64,000 bases of DNA, from NCBI GenBank assembly GCA_902584805.1, contig CACIBE010000004.1, positions 62,001-126,000 of the forward strand, written 5' to 3'. Of this stretch, positions 14,868 through 23,953 are shown piece by piece. The notes under the pieces were generated by a model. That model saw nothing but the letters and a program-made list of their open reading frames with translations. It was not told the origin of the DNA and searched no databases. Position 1 is the first letter of the stretch. Every line of letters begins with the position of its first letter. Both the position numbers and the translations under genes were made by a program. This DNA comes from an uncultured Alphaproteobacteria bacterium (lineage in GTDB: Bacteria > Pseudomonadota > Alphaproteobacteria > HIMB59 > GCA-002718135).

Positions 14868-15500
14868 ATGACAAAAGAAATTGAAATACCATTAGTTAAA
14901 GCAACAAATGAAAATCTTAAAGGATACGGATATTTAATCGATAGTTTTGAAAAAAGTGAAATTGAAATTGTTTCTTGGCCAAAACAAGGATGGCGCGACA
15001 TAGAAGAGGGAACTGGTAATGAAGGTGGAACTACCGAAGGTTCTTTTGATACCTGGTGGCAAGGTGATGTGCTTTATGGACAAAATAATGCTGTCCAACA
15101 TAAGAGCGATTATGAAGTAGATGGGAAATATATACTTGGTTATGCCAATAATCCTGATCAAGAATTACAAAAAGATAAATATACAGACCCAACAAAAATA
15201 TTTTTATGGCATGCAAATTATCATCCTGATGGAGGTCAGCTTTTTTTTCCTGCAGAAAATAAACCATTTATTTGTCCTTTAGCTTTACCAACAGACGACA
15301 TCGAACCAGAACATTTCAAAGCATTTTATTGTGATGGATCAAAAGGTTTGTATATTCATCCAAACATTTGGCATGAAGGGGTGTTTCCAGTTAAAGAAAA
15401 ACAATCATTTCATGGAAAACAAGGTAAAGTACATGCAAGAGTTAGCATCGACTTAAAAGAGGAATTTAATAAGTATATTTATTTTAAAACTGCGATCTAA
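14868..15500 (+). CDS. AllA (ureidoglycolate lyase)-like cupin
   Basis: 210 residues. The N-terminus (LVKATNENLKGYGYLIDSF) and a double-stranded beta-helix half fit the ureidoglycolate lyase family. That half includes HANYHPDGGQLFFPAENKPF, then LYIHPNIWHEGVFP, and ends ARVSIDLKEEF. AllA releases urea from ureidoglycolate, but no other allantoin gene is here and the gene sits seven bases behind phnW. Several histidines in cupin positions could bind a metal. A step in phosphonate breakdown is inferred from position only; the reaction is unknown. Confidence 0.7.
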   Translation: MTKEIEIPLVKATNENLKGYGYLIDSFEKSEIEIVSWPKQGWRDIEEGTGNEGGTTEGSFDTWWQGDVLYGQNNAVQHKSDYEVDGKYILGYANNPDQELQKDKYTDPTKIFLWHANYHPDGGQLFFPAENKPFICPLALPTDDIEPEHFKAFYCDGSKGLYIHPNIWHEGVFPVKEKQSFHGKQGKVHARVSIDLKEEFNKYIYFKTAI

Positions 15501-15520
15501 TTATAAATTTGTATAAAATA

Positions 15521-16309
15521 ATGAAAATTATTCATCTTTCAGACCCTCATATTTATATAGATAAGATTCATGGCATAGATCCTGTCAGTAAATTTAAAAA
15601 AGCATTAAGTCATATAAAAAATAATCATGGTGATGCAGATTTATTTGCCATCACTGGCGATATTACAGACTTAGGTGATAAAGATTCTTATCAGTTATTT
15701 ATAAAAATCATTGATGAAGCAGAGCTGCCAAAGAATTTAAATCCTCAACTCATTATAGGTAATCATGATAACAGAGATGAGTTTAAAATAAACTTTCCTA
15801 ATATTGAAACCGATCCAAATGGCTTTATTCAATACTTTAAGGATATAGATAATAAACGTTTAATTTTTATAGATACTAATCTGATTAATACTCACCAAGG
15901 ACATTACTGTGAAGAGAGGCAAGAATGGTTAAATAATATTTTAGGTAAAACTAATACAGATACGTACATCTTTATGCATCATAATCCACTGGCATTAGTA
16001 AAAGAGGAAAGTGATGGAATAGGATTACAACAAAAAAAAGAGTTTCAACAAATTTTAACTAAAAATAATAAGATAATAAAACATATTTTTTTTGGTCATC
16101 AACACATTACAAGTTCTGGTTCTTATTGTGGTATTACTTTTTCCTCCCCAAGAAGTACTTGGTCTCCTCTAATACCTAACTTTTCAAATGAATATCGTTT
16201 AGGAACGGCTAATACAGATACAAATTATAATGTTGCAATAATTCGATCTGACGCCTTAATTATTCATACAGAGGATTTTTTAAAAACAGAAGTTAATTGG
16301 TTTAAATAA
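15521..16309 (+). CDS. Calcineurin-like phosphodiesterase (CpdA/GpdQ type)
   Basis: About 262 residues from the ATG at 15521; a TTG twelve bases upstream is in frame but less likely. All metal motifs of the CpdA/GpdQ group are visible: HLSDPHI at the start, GDITD near 45, GNHDNRDEF near 84, MHHNPL near 150 and GHQH near 185. Such enzymes cleave phosphodiesters including cyclic nucleotides and glycerophosphodiesters; some act on phosphonate esters. With phnW upstream and a Ugp-like importer nearby, trimming an esterified substrate is a plausible inference. It ends four bases before the convergent methyltransferase-like gene. Confidence 0.8.
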   Translation: MKIIHLSDPHIYIDKIHGIDPVSKFKKALSHIKNNHGDADLFAITGDITDLGDKDSYQLFIKIIDEAELPKNLNPQLIIGNHDNRDEFKINFPNIETDPNGFIQYFKDIDNKRLIFIDTNLINTHQGHYCEERQEWLNNILGKTNTDTYIFMHHNPLALVKEESDGIGLQQKKEFQQILTKNNKIIKHIFFGHQHITSSGSYCGITFSSPRSTWSPLIPNFSNEYRLGTANTDTNYNVAIIRSDALIIHTEDFLKTEVNWFK

Positions 16310-16313
16310 AAAA

Positions 16314-17420
16314 TTATTTTTTTTCAATTACAAATATTTCATTGTTAAAATAAAGGCCTTTATTTTTAGCAACAATATTTTGAACTACTTTTTCGTAATT
16401 TTTTGTTTTTTCTACCTTCATTACTTTATCATCATCCATTTGATTGACATATATGGAGGCATTCCAAGCAGAAAAAACTAATGATGTCGCTATACCTCCA
16501 CTGATTTCTGTTGGTAGAGCTCTCAATTTACATTTAATAATTTTTTTTTCTCCAAAAGATAAACTACTTAATAAATCTTTATCTAAATTTTTCTTAAGAT
16601 AAGAAATGATACTATTTCCAAGAGAAGGAAAAGGGTCCTCTTTTGGCCAAATTTTACGAATTATTTCATTAGCAGGATCTTTTCCTGAAGCATGAATAGT
16701 TAATAATTTCCCTTTTGATTTTAACGCTCGAATCATTGGTTCGATGACATATTTTGATTTCTTTTCTGCTGAAATTCTAGAACGATAAGGCTGTGAAGCA
16801 ATAATAAGATCAAATTTATTATCTGATTTTTTTTTGGTTGGTATTAATTCATTAACATTAAATTCTTGATCATCACGGTAAATAACCATGACTGAAGGCT
16901 CCTTATAAGTATGGTTACCTGACTTTTTATTAATTTCTATATTCCATTTTTTTTCTAAAAATTCATTTTGTTTTCTTAATTGTTGGGCAAATTCAAGAGA
17001 GGTGTCACCTTTTAATTTAATAATATTCCAATTAATTTTTTTCTGTTTAACGTCATTTTTTGATTTTAGGTTTGCGGCTTCAGCGTAGTGTAAATTTGAA
17101 ATTACAAAAACAGTATTCTTATGCTCAACAAACCTATCGGGTAATTTTTCCAAACCTAATCTTACATCTTCAATACTTATTTCTTTTGTGCAAACTAATT
17201 GAGGTACGTTAGGCCTGGCCTCGTGGCACTGACGCATAACATTCATAAGTAAGGAACCATCACCCATACCAGCATCAAATATTTTTATACCAGGTTTTTG
17301 CGGTTTAATTTTATTTACGTGAGGGCGTATCGCATCAGCAATTTGATTTTTTTCATTTGTTGTTGTGACAAATAATAAGTATTTTTGTCTGTTATCATAA
17401 AACCTGAAATTTTTTTTCAT
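16314..17420 (-). CDS. SAM-dependent methyltransferase-like protein
   Basis: 368 residues. A class I methyltransferase SAM loop is visible at about residues 47-55 (IFDAGMGDGSLL), and FDLIIASQPYR near 205-215 resembles the motif IV region. KSKGKLLTIHASGKDP follows as the next strand. Some features recall EgtD-like enzymes, but I cannot assign a family. It is the last gene of a minus-strand run starting at phnA, two bases after the iron alcohol dehydrogenase. Possible roles are methylating a phosphonate headgroup or another small molecule; nothing in the sequence decides. Confidence 0.6.
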   Translation of the reverse strand: MKKNFRFYDNRQKYLLFVTTTNEKNQIADAIRPHVNKIKPQKPGIKIFDAGMGDGSLLMNVMRQCHEARPNVPQLVCTKEISIEDVRLGLEKLPDRFVEHKNTVFVISNLHYAEAANLKSKNDVKQKKINWNIIKLKGDTSLEFAQQLRKQNEFLEKKWNIEINKKSGNHTYKEPSVMVIYRDDQEFNVNELIPTKKKSDNKFDLIIASQPYRSRISAEKKSKYVIEPMIRALKSKGKLLTIHASGKDPANEIIRKIWPKEDPFPSLGNSIISYLKKNLDKDLLSSLSFGEKKIIKCKLRALPTEISGGIATSLVFSAWNASIYVNQMDDDKVMKVEKTKNYEKVVQNIVAKNKGLYFNNEIFVIEKK

Positions 17421-17422
17421 TA

Positions 17423-18535
17423 CTAATAAAGTCCCATTGATTTAGCAGAAGAGATGAAGGCTTCTTTATTGCCAATAAAGTTTTTACCTCGTTCTCCTAA
17501 AAACGCATCATCTACTATATTATTCCATTCTTGAACAGGAACTTTTATTTCATTTAAGTTAAGAGGAACCTCTAAAGAACGCATAAATTCACTCAGATGA
17601 TTTGCGGCATTCTCTAGGTTATCGTTAAAAATTAGTTTTAGTCTTTCTTCAGCTACACTATCAATTCCAACCATACTTTTAGTAATCATGGGTAATGTAA
17701 ATGAGCAAGCAATACCATGTTGAATGCCGTAATTGAGCGTCACAGGGTATGATAGATTGTGCGCAATAGCAGTTTTTGTATTGGAAAACGCTAAGCCAGC
17801 ATGAACGCATGCCAGTGCAATGTTTGAACGTAATTCAACGCTTCTTAAATCTTTAGCGAGAAGTGGTAAATTTTCTAATACTAATTTTGATGCTTGTATT
17901 GCATGAGAAGCAGAAATTGGGTTTGCATTAATATTCCAAATACTTTCCATTGAATGAGAGAGAGCATCTAAACCTGTTGAAATGGTCAAGCCTAAAGGCT
18001 TATCAACCATAATTGATGGATCGATAATTGCTTTTTCTGCATAAAGAGATTTATGCGCCAAAGATAATTTATTGTTTTTTTCTTTATCCCAAATTGTGGC
18101 CCAACACGTAAGCTCACTTGATGTTCCTGAAGTTGTAGGTATTGCAATAATCTTGATTGGATTTTCGACTCTTGGACTTTTCTTATTGCGAACGAAATCT
18201 GTTAGATATTCTTGTTTATCTTTAAAAGCAGCAATTGCTTTAGCTGTGTCTGTAACAGAGCCACCACCTATAGCTAAAATATAATCTACCGATTCATTGA
18301 TTGAAGAAAATTTTTTTTGTAGCTCTAAAATATCCTTATAATCTGGATTAGGTTGAACATCCGTCATAATGGATAGTGGTGGATTTGAAGAAGATTTTAA
18401 TTCATCGCTATATTTTTTAAAAATTTCTTCTGGATGAGTGATTATGATGTAGTTCTTATTTTTAAGAGCATCATGTACTTCTTTAAATCTATTTTCTCCA
18501 AAGATAATTTCAACAGGATTAAAATAATTCCACAT
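17423..18535 (-). CDS. Iron-containing alcohol dehydrogenase, phosphonoacetaldehyde reductase-like
   Basis: 370 residues of the group III (Fe) alcohol dehydrogenase family. The dinucleotide loop is GGGSVTDTAKAIA (about 91-103), then PTTSGTSSEL. Metal residues are in GLDALSHSMES (Asp and His), AIAHNLSYP and IQHGIACSF. Members known from phosphonate clusters (PhpC, PsrA-like) interconvert phosphonoacetaldehyde and 2-hydroxyethylphosphonate. With PhnW, PhnY and PhnA present, oxidation of hydroxyethylphosphonate into the same pathway is the simplest inference. It is 4 bases after the MetE-like gene in the operon. Exact substrate is not proven. Confidence 0.8.
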   Translation of the reverse strand: MWNYFNPVEIIFGENRFKEVHDALKNKNYIIITHPEEIFKKYSDELKSSSNPPLSIMTDVQPNPDYKDILELQKKFSSINESVDYILAIGGGSVTDTAKAIAAFKDKQEYLTDFVRNKKSPRVENPIKIIAIPTTSGTSSELTCWATIWDKEKNNKLSLAHKSLYAEKAIIDPSIMVDKPLGLTISTGLDALSHSMESIWNINANPISASHAIQASKLVLENLPLLAKDLRSVELRSNIALACVHAGLAFSNTKTAIAHNLSYPVTLNYGIQHGIACSFTLPMITKSMVGIDSVAEERLKLIFNDNLENAANHLSEFMRSLEVPLNLNEIKVPVQEWNNIVDDAFLGERGKNFIGNKEAFISSAKSMGLY

Positions 18536-18539
18536 TACA

Positions 18540-19619
18540 TTAAATTGATTTTGCCGCTTTAGTTAAAATTGTCATTTTCTCAATTGCTTGTTCTCGAGTA
18601 AAGAAACCTAAACCACAATCTGGTGCAGCTATTAAGCGGTGTTCATCAATATGTTCAAGTGAATCTTTGATACGAACTCTTACTTCTTCAACAGATTCCA
18701 TTCTGCTTTTTGCAATATCAATAAATCCAAAAATTACTTTTGTTTTAGTAAATTTTTCTAAAAGATTTAAATCATTATGCCTATGTGAATCTTCTAAAGA
18801 TACTTCATCAATAGTTGAATCATCTACAAGTGATGCAATTCTATCATAAGCATCTAAATCAGCCTTTTTATAACCTTCTGAATCTAATGAATTAGGATAA
18901 CCACAACAAATATGGCAAACACGTTGCACTTCTTTAGGTATACCATGCATCATTCTTTCTAAATTTTCCATACCATATGAATGAGCTTCATCGGGCTTTC
19001 TAGCAAATACTGGTTCATCAATTTGAATATACTGACAACCTGCATCTACAAGTGCTTTAACTTCTTTATTAAGGGCTAATGCTAAATCAAAACCAAGTTT
19101 TTTCATGTCATCATAGTAGTTGTTAGCAATTGAATCTGTTATTGTCATTGGTCCAGGTAGGGTAATTTTAACTGGATTTTTTGTAAATTGTTGTGCACTC
19201 TTCCAGTCTAGATGCATACGTATTTCTTTACTTGAAATCGGTGCAACAATAGTTGGAAGATCAGCTTCGAACGCGCCTTGTCTTACTGACTTATGTGTAA
19301 CTTCTTTAAAACTTACTCCATTTAAAAATCGACATTGATATAATACGTAACTCTCACGTCTGACTTCTCCATCTGTTGGAACATCAATACCCGCATTTAC
19401 TTGATCAGTTATAACTTCTTTAATTGCTGCTAAAAATAATTTTTCAGCATCTGCACCTGCAGACTCTAATGCTTTTTCATATGCGCCAGGTGACCAATTT
19501 GATAATAATCCTTTTGACGCTTTTCTCTCTTCTTCTGATTTTGTCCCTAAAAACCAATCTTGAATAGGTGTTTGTTTCGGTTTTGGATAAGCACCTATTG
19601 TAGTTGTTTTAAGAGGCAT
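18540..19619 (-). CDS. Core MetE-like cobalamin-independent methyltransferase
   Basis: 359 residues corresponding to the C-terminal catalytic half of MetE. The zinc site is complete: His236 and Cys238 (VCHICCGYP), Glu276 (SLED) and Cys335 (PDCGLG). It opens TTTIGAYPKP and has TDGEVRRESYV at 82-92. MetE moves a methyl group to homocysteine, but forms lacking the N-terminal half do not use the folate donor in the same way and may take other methyl donors. It follows the binding-protein gene after a hairpin. In a phosphonate operon it could recover methyl groups from a methylated substrate; that is inference. Confidence 0.8.
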   Translation of the reverse strand: MPLKTTTIGAYPKPKQTPIQDWFLGTKSEEERKASKGLLSNWSPGAYEKALESAGADAEKLFLAAIKEVITDQVNAGIDVPTDGEVRRESYVLYQCRFLNGVSFKEVTHKSVRQGAFEADLPTIVAPISSKEIRMHLDWKSAQQFTKNPVKITLPGPMTITDSIANNYYDDMKKLGFDLALALNKEVKALVDAGCQYIQIDEPVFARKPDEAHSYGMENLERMMHGIPKEVQRVCHICCGYPNSLDSEGYKKADLDAYDRIASLVDDSTIDEVSLEDSHRHNDLNLLEKFTKTKVIFGFIDIAKSRMESVEEVRVRIKDSLEHIDEHRLIAAPDCGLGFFTREQAIEKMTILTKAAKSI

Positions 19620-19651
19620 CTATTTTTACTCCCATTTAAATTTAAAATAAA

Positions 19652-19676
19652 ACAGCGGCTTTTATAAAGCCGCTGT
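19652..19676 (-). terminator. Intercistronic hairpin after the binding-protein gene
   Basis: Perfect 11-base stem ACAGCGGCTTT / AAAGCCGCTGT with a 3-base loop, 31 bases past the stop of the binding-protein gene and 32 before the MetE-like ATG. It is followed on the minus strand by TTTTATTTTAAA. It is a terminator or attenuator that would lower expression of downstream genes relative to the binding protein, or protect its mRNA 3' end. Confidence 0.7.
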
Positions 19677-19706
19677 AATAAAAAGTTAATAATAAATAAT
19701 CTCAAA

Positions 19707-20960
19707 TTACATAAGATCGTTTATTTCTTCCATCATTTCTTCTTGGAGATCACCCATATCATCAGCGTCGCCTGTAGCAATTTCTTCTGTGTAATCATAG
19801 ATTACCTGCGTAACAGCTAATCCATTTTCTCCAGGATATGCAAACCAATCTGCAAGAAGTGGAAGTTGTTCAACTGCAGTAAGTTTATTAGGGTTTTTAC
19901 TATAGAAATCACCTAATAATTCATTCGCTGCTTTGTTTGGTGGAACATATCCAGTTGTTTCAGCAACTAATGCAGCACCGATACCTGATGTAATGAACTT
20001 TAAGAAAGTCCATGCAGCATCAACTCTTGCTGGATCATCAGATGTAGACACTAACATTGCAGCGTTTCCACCTGCTGGTAATCTTGCAGGTGTTCCATTG
20101 TTAACTCCAGCCATTCCAGGGAATGGTGCAGTCTTTAAAACAAAGTCTGCCTTTGCAGCATTAACTGAACCCAAGCTTGAAGTAGACCAGAACATCATAC
20201 CAATTGTACCTGCGTTAAACGCAGCTTGACCATCAGCAATTGAATAGTTTGGCATATTACATCCGCTCATGATTGCTTTCATTTGCTCTAACGTTGCAAG
20301 TCCTGCATCACCACCCATATTTACAGCTCCATCTTTAACCATTGGAACATTCTGAGTGTGCATTAATGCTTGGTGGAACCAGTTACCTGTGATGTTCCAA
20401 CCAAAGTATAGAGTTCCTTTACCTGCTGCTTCCAATTTATTACATGCTGCAATAACTTCGTCCCAGTTAGTTGGAATACTATTTACACCTGCTTCAGCTA
20501 ATAAATCCATGTTATAATATCCAACTGGCGTTGATACAGAAAATGGTAATCCATAAACTTCACCACCAAATGTTGAAAGACTTAACATAGCAGAATGGTA
20601 ACCATCTTTTTCAAAAGCAGCTTCTTTTGCAATAAATGGCTCTAAAGACATAGCAATACCTTTGTCAACTAGAGGTGCTTGTCTGTTAAGACCTTGCATT
20701 GTTACATCTGGTAAATTACCTGAAGTAGACTCTCTGAAGATTGTTGCAGTTGCATCCTCATAGTTTTCATAAGTTGCTCTAAATTTAACTTGAATATCTG
20801 GATGTGCTTTTTCAAACTCTGGCATAATAGCTTGGAAAGTTACATCGAATAATCCTGAATAAGGATAAGCAACTTCTATTTCAATAGACTTAGCTGAATT
20901 AACAGAACCATAAAAACCAAAAGCTAATACGGCTGCAAATCCTGTAATTAATTTTTTCAT
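19707..20960 (-). CDS. Family 1 extracellular solute-binding protein, UgpB-like (probable phosphonate or phosphodiester importer)
   Basis: 417 residues with a signal peptide (MKKLITGFAAVLAFGFYGSVNS). The mature part starts IEIEVAYPYSGLFDVTFQAI and is a UgpB/maltose-type binding fold, ending in an acidic tail. UgpB binds glycerol-3-phosphate and glycerophosphodiesters. Here the gene lies in a run with phnA and phnY, so an organophosphonate ligand is a reasonable inference. Its ATPase and permeases are encoded divergently at 24-27 kb. A GGAGGG ribosome site precedes the start. It has its own promoter region with three Pho-box-like units and its own 3' hairpin, so it is probably the most highly expressed gene of the run. 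Confidence 0.85.
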   Translation of the reverse strand: MKKLITGFAAVLAFGFYGSVNSAKSIEIEVAYPYSGLFDVTFQAIMPEFEKAHPDIQVKFRATYENYEDATATIFRESTSGNLPDVTMQGLNRQAPLVDKGIAMSLEPFIAKEAAFEKDGYHSAMLSLSTFGGEVYGLPFSVSTPVGYYNMDLLAEAGVNSIPTNWDEVIAACNKLEAAGKGTLYFGWNITGNWFHQALMHTQNVPMVKDGAVNMGGDAGLATLEQMKAIMSGCNMPNYSIADGQAAFNAGTIGMMFWSTSSLGSVNAAKADFVLKTAPFPGMAGVNNGTPARLPAGGNAAMLVSTSDDPARVDAAWTFLKFITSGIGAALVAETTGYVPPNKAANELLGDFYSKNPNKLTAVEQLPLLADWFAYPGENGLAVTQVIYDYTEEIATGDADDMGDLQEEMMEEINDLM

Positions 20961-21011
20961 TTAATCCCTCCGATTCAAATATAGTATTAATCTAACTCAT
21001 AGCCTCAAAGG

Positions 21012-21040
21012 GTTACAATTTTATTACGAAAATATTACTA
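21012..21040 (-). promoter_or_regulatory. Three-unit Pho-box-like site upstream of the binding-protein gene
   Basis: On the minus strand TAGTAAT, TCGTAAT and TTGTAAC follow each other with exact 11-base spacing (units at 21034, 21023 and 21012 on the plus strand). This is the best match in the window to the CTGTCAT-N4 repeat bound by PhoB. It lies 52 bases upstream of the start codon. Confidence 0.55.
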
Positions 21041-21096
21041 AAAAATAAGCTTATTTTTCCACAGCATTAAGAAAGATTAGAGAAAAACTGGTTTAT

Positions 21097-22536
21097 TTAC
21101 CAAGGTAGCGAAAAGGTTTTTACATTAGTAAAACTTTTCATTGCTTCAATAACACCCTCTTTGTAACCAAGACCTGAATCTTTAATTCCTCCAAAAGGAG
21201 ACATTTCAATTCTATAACCTGGAACCTCCCAAATATTTACCGTACCAACATTTAAACCTTGAATATATTTTTTTGCTCGCATGAAGTTATTTGTACATAC
21301 ACCAGATGATAATCCGAATGCGGTTGAATTAGATATTTTCATTACAGCTTCATCGTCATTAGGCACACGAATGATTGGGATAACCGGACCAAATGTTTCT
21401 TCTAAAACTAATTCACTTTTAGGATCAACATGATCTACAACTATTGGAGGTAACAAAGCACCCTTTCTTCCAGGGTGATATAAAATTTTTGCGCCGTCTT
21501 CTTCAGCCATAGAAACTCTTTTATCAAAAAGTTCTGCAGCTTGAGCATTAACAACTGTACCTAAGTCTGTTTCCATATTCATAGGATCACCAAATTTAAT
21601 TTTCTTTGCATGCTCAAGAGCCATTTCAACAAATTGATCCGCAATGGATTCTTGAACCAATATTCTTTTAACAGCTGTACAACGTTGACCAGAATTTTTC
21701 GTTGCTCCCGTAACAGCTAGTTCAACAGCTTTTATAAGATCATCACCATCTAAGTCATTTAAAACAATTAATGGATCATTACCACCTAACTCAAGAACAG
21801 TTCTTTTGTATCCAGCTTGTTCAGCAATTAATTTTCCTACACCCACACTGCCTGTAAAAGTAATTAGATCAATGTTTGGATTTTTGATCATTTCTGATCC
21901 AATGTCTTGAGGCCATCCAGTTACAACTGAAAACATTTCGGGTGGCAGGCCTGCTTCATATAAAACATCGGCGAGTACCATTGCTGTTAAAGGTGTTAAT
22001 TCTGTTTGTTTACATACAGTACAATTATTAGTTGCAATTGAAGGTGCAATTTTATGCGCTACCATATTCAAAGGATGATTAAATGGGGTGATTGCTGAGA
22101 TTGCCGTTAAAGGTTCTCTTATGGTAAATATTTTTCTGGCTTTTCCATGTGGAGTTAAATCACAAGAAAATATTTCTCCATCATCATGAATACAAAGTTG
22201 AGCCGTTAATGAAAATACATCGAAAGCTCTTCCTACTTCGTATAAAGAATCTTGTTTTGAGATACCAAGTTCTAAAGTAATAATATCAGAAATTTCTTCT
22301 TTTCTTTTAACAAGTACTTCTGCAGCAGTTTGAAGAATTTTTTGTCTCTCATATCTTGTAAGTTTAGGCTGATAATTTGCAGCTATATCTAAAGCCTTTC
22401 TTGCATGCTCTGCGGTACCGGCTGGAACCGTTCCGATTACTTCACCTGTAAAAGGGTACTCAACATTTATTGTTTTATCTGAAGTAACTTTTTCTCCAGC
22501 AATACGCATTGCTTCATTAATCATTTTTTTGTGCAT
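21097..22536 (-). CDS. phnY: Phosphonoacetaldehyde dehydrogenase
   Basis: 479 residues, an aldehyde dehydrogenase with the general-base glutamate in LELGGNDP and the catalytic cysteine in [11 protein letters not shown]. The motif [10 protein letters not shown] and a typical C-terminal [11 protein letters not shown] are also present. PhnY oxidises phosphonoacetaldehyde from PhnW to phosphonoacetate with NAD. The product assignment rests on the one-base stop/start overlap with phnA and the PhnW gene nearby. Other ALDHs of the same family could act on related aldehydes. A gap of 136 bases separates it from the binding-protein gene. Confidence 0.88.
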   Translation of the reverse strand: MHKKMINEAMRIAGEKVTSDKTINVEYPFTGEVIGTVPAGTAEHARKALDIAANYQPKLTRYERQKILQTAAEVLVKRKEEISDIITLELGISKQDSLYEVGRAFDVFSLTAQLCIHDDGEIFSCDLTPHGKARKIFTIREPLTAISAITPFNHPLNMVAHKIAPSIATNNCTVCKQTELTPLTAMVLADVLYEAGLPPEMFSVVTGWPQDIGSEMIKNPNIDLITFTGSVGVGKLIAEQAGYKRTVLELGGNDPLIVLNDLDGDDLIKAVELAVTGATKNSGQRCTAVKRILVQESIADQFVEMALEHAKKIKFGDPMNMETDLGTVVNAQAAELFDKRVSMAEEDGAKILYHPGRKGALLPPIVVDHVDPKSELVLEETFGPVIPIIRVPNDDEAVMKISNSTAFGLSSGVCTNNFMRAKKYIQGLNVGTVNIWEVPGYRIEMSPFGGIKDSGLGYKEGVIEAMKSFTNVKTFSLPW

Positions 22537-23777
22537 TATAGGGCTCCATTTATTGCATAATAAAATGCATCATAGTTATATAATTGTTTGCTAGTATCTA
22601 AGTTTTGTAATTTTAAATTTGATATGAATGGCACTTCTCTTTCATGGAGTCCTCCATGAGAACGTAAAGGTTCATTTAATCCAGAAAGATTGTGTTTATC
22701 TTCCGATGAACCAATAGTCATAAATTCTGAAGACATACATATAATATCTCCCATTCTATCAGGAGGTAAATTGTAAGTAGAGCATCCTTCATTTTTTGTT
22801 AAAACAACTTCTATATCTTTTATTTCTTTAATAGCATTTACAACTGAATCTACCTTGCTCTTGTCTTCTAAATAAATTGTTGCAAAAGAACCAAGTGAAC
22901 CATGATGAACAACATATGGATCTGTAATTGGTAGGATGACTTTAGCCATGTTTGGTTCAAATTTTTTATCTAAATAATCTTGTAAAAATATTGCATTAGG
23001 TGAACCATCTTCTTTTGATTTTGGTTTCATTCCGTGATCTGCTGTGATGATTATAGAGACATTCTCATTATTTAAAAGACCAATATATTTATCAAACATT
23101 GCATAAAATTTATTTGCTGTTTCATTTCCCGGTGCATATTTGTGTTGAATATAATCCGTAGTCGATAAATACATAATATTTGGTTTAAACTCTTCAAGAA
23201 GTTTTACACCTGCAGCCATTACAAATTCAGAGAGTCCTTCAGAATATACTTCTGGCACTGGCATCCCCAACCAATCGTTTACATTATCTATACCATTGAG
23301 ATCTTTTGTTGCTTGATCAGATTTTTCAGCAGAAAAACAAATAGCTCTCTCATCATCAAAACTTAATCCGTTTCCTAAAAGTGTTCTCAACTTGTCTTTT
23401 GCAGTAACAAGAGCAATTTTAGAACCAGAATTGTAAAATTTTTCAAAAATAGTTGGTGCTCGCATATATTTTGGGTCATTCATCATAACTTCTTCACCAG
23501 TCTCAGGTGTATAAAAGAAGTTTCCGCATATACCGTGTACAGAACTTGGTTGGCCTGTTACAATCGAAATGTTATTTGGATTTGTAAAACTTGGAATAGC
23601 GCTGTGAACAAGTAGGTTTTCACCACTTGCAATTAATTTATCAAGATTTGGTGTAAGATTAGATTTTGATGCTTCTTCGAGATACTCTTTTTGACTACCA
23701 TCAAGGCATATAACAATAGCAGTTTTTGAGAAAGAGCTTGGATATTCTCTTTTATTAATTTCTAAATTATCGGACAC
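22536..23777 (-). CDS. phnA: Phosphonoacetate hydrolase
   Basis: 413 residues of the alkaline phosphatase/nucleotide pyrophosphatase superfamily. Metal residues are visible in ICLDGSQ (about 24-30), the nucleophile threonine in SFTNPNN, then [16 protein letters not shown] and SHGGLHE. Phosphonoacetate hydrolase splits phosphonoacetate into acetate and phosphate and depends on zinc. The length and motif set match, and its overlap with phnY completes the PhnW-PhnY-PhnA route from aminoethylphosphonate. It is the first gene of the minus-strand run and shares a 176-base promoter region with the divergent ABC genes. Confidence 0.92.
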   Translation of the reverse strand: MSDNLEINKREYPSSFSKTAIVICLDGSQKEYLEEASKSNLTPNLDKLIASGENLLVHSAIPSFTNPNNISIVTGQPSSVHGICGNFFYTPETGEEVMMNDPKYMRAPTIFEKFYNSGSKIALVTAKDKLRTLLGNGLSFDDERAICFSAEKSDQATKDLNGIDNVNDWLGMPVPEVYSEGLSEFVMAAGVKLLEEFKPNIMYLSTTDYIQHKYAPGNETANKFYAMFDKYIGLLNNENVSIIITADHGMKPKSKEDGSPNAIFLQDYLDKKFEPNMAKVILPITDPYVVHHGSLGSFATIYLEDKSKVDSVVNAIKEIKDIEVVLTKNEGCSTYNLPPDRMGDIICMSSEFMTIGSSEDKHNLSGLNEPLRSHGGLHEREVPFISNLKLQNLDTSKQLYNYDAFYYAINGAL

Positions 23778-23854
23778 GAATTCAACTAATATATATTATT
23801 AAAAATACGAATTTATAGTTATCTGCTAGTTAAACTCAATCATAATTTGAATAT

Positions 23855-23884
23855 TTGTTAATAAAATTGAAATAAAACTGAAAT
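23855..23884. promoter_or_regulatory. Pho-box-like repeats between phnA and the ABC transporter
   Basis: TTGTTAA (23855), TTGAAAT (23867) and CTGAAAT (23878) form a run of similar 7-base units 12 and 11 bases apart. It stands about 70 bases from the ABC start and 78 from the phnA start, so one site could serve both directions. The resemblance to CTGTCAT is moderate. Confidence 0.45.
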
Positions 23885-23953
23885 AAATAGATTTAAAATA
23901 TTCTCAAATTTAATAAAATTTTGTAGATTAAAGTTAAGATACAGGGGGAATGA

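Noticed and set aside
18540-19706. SAM riboswitch ahead of the MetE-like gene
   Set aside because: Only 87 bases separate it from the upstream gene, and they hold a simple terminator-like hairpin without riboswitch core motifs.
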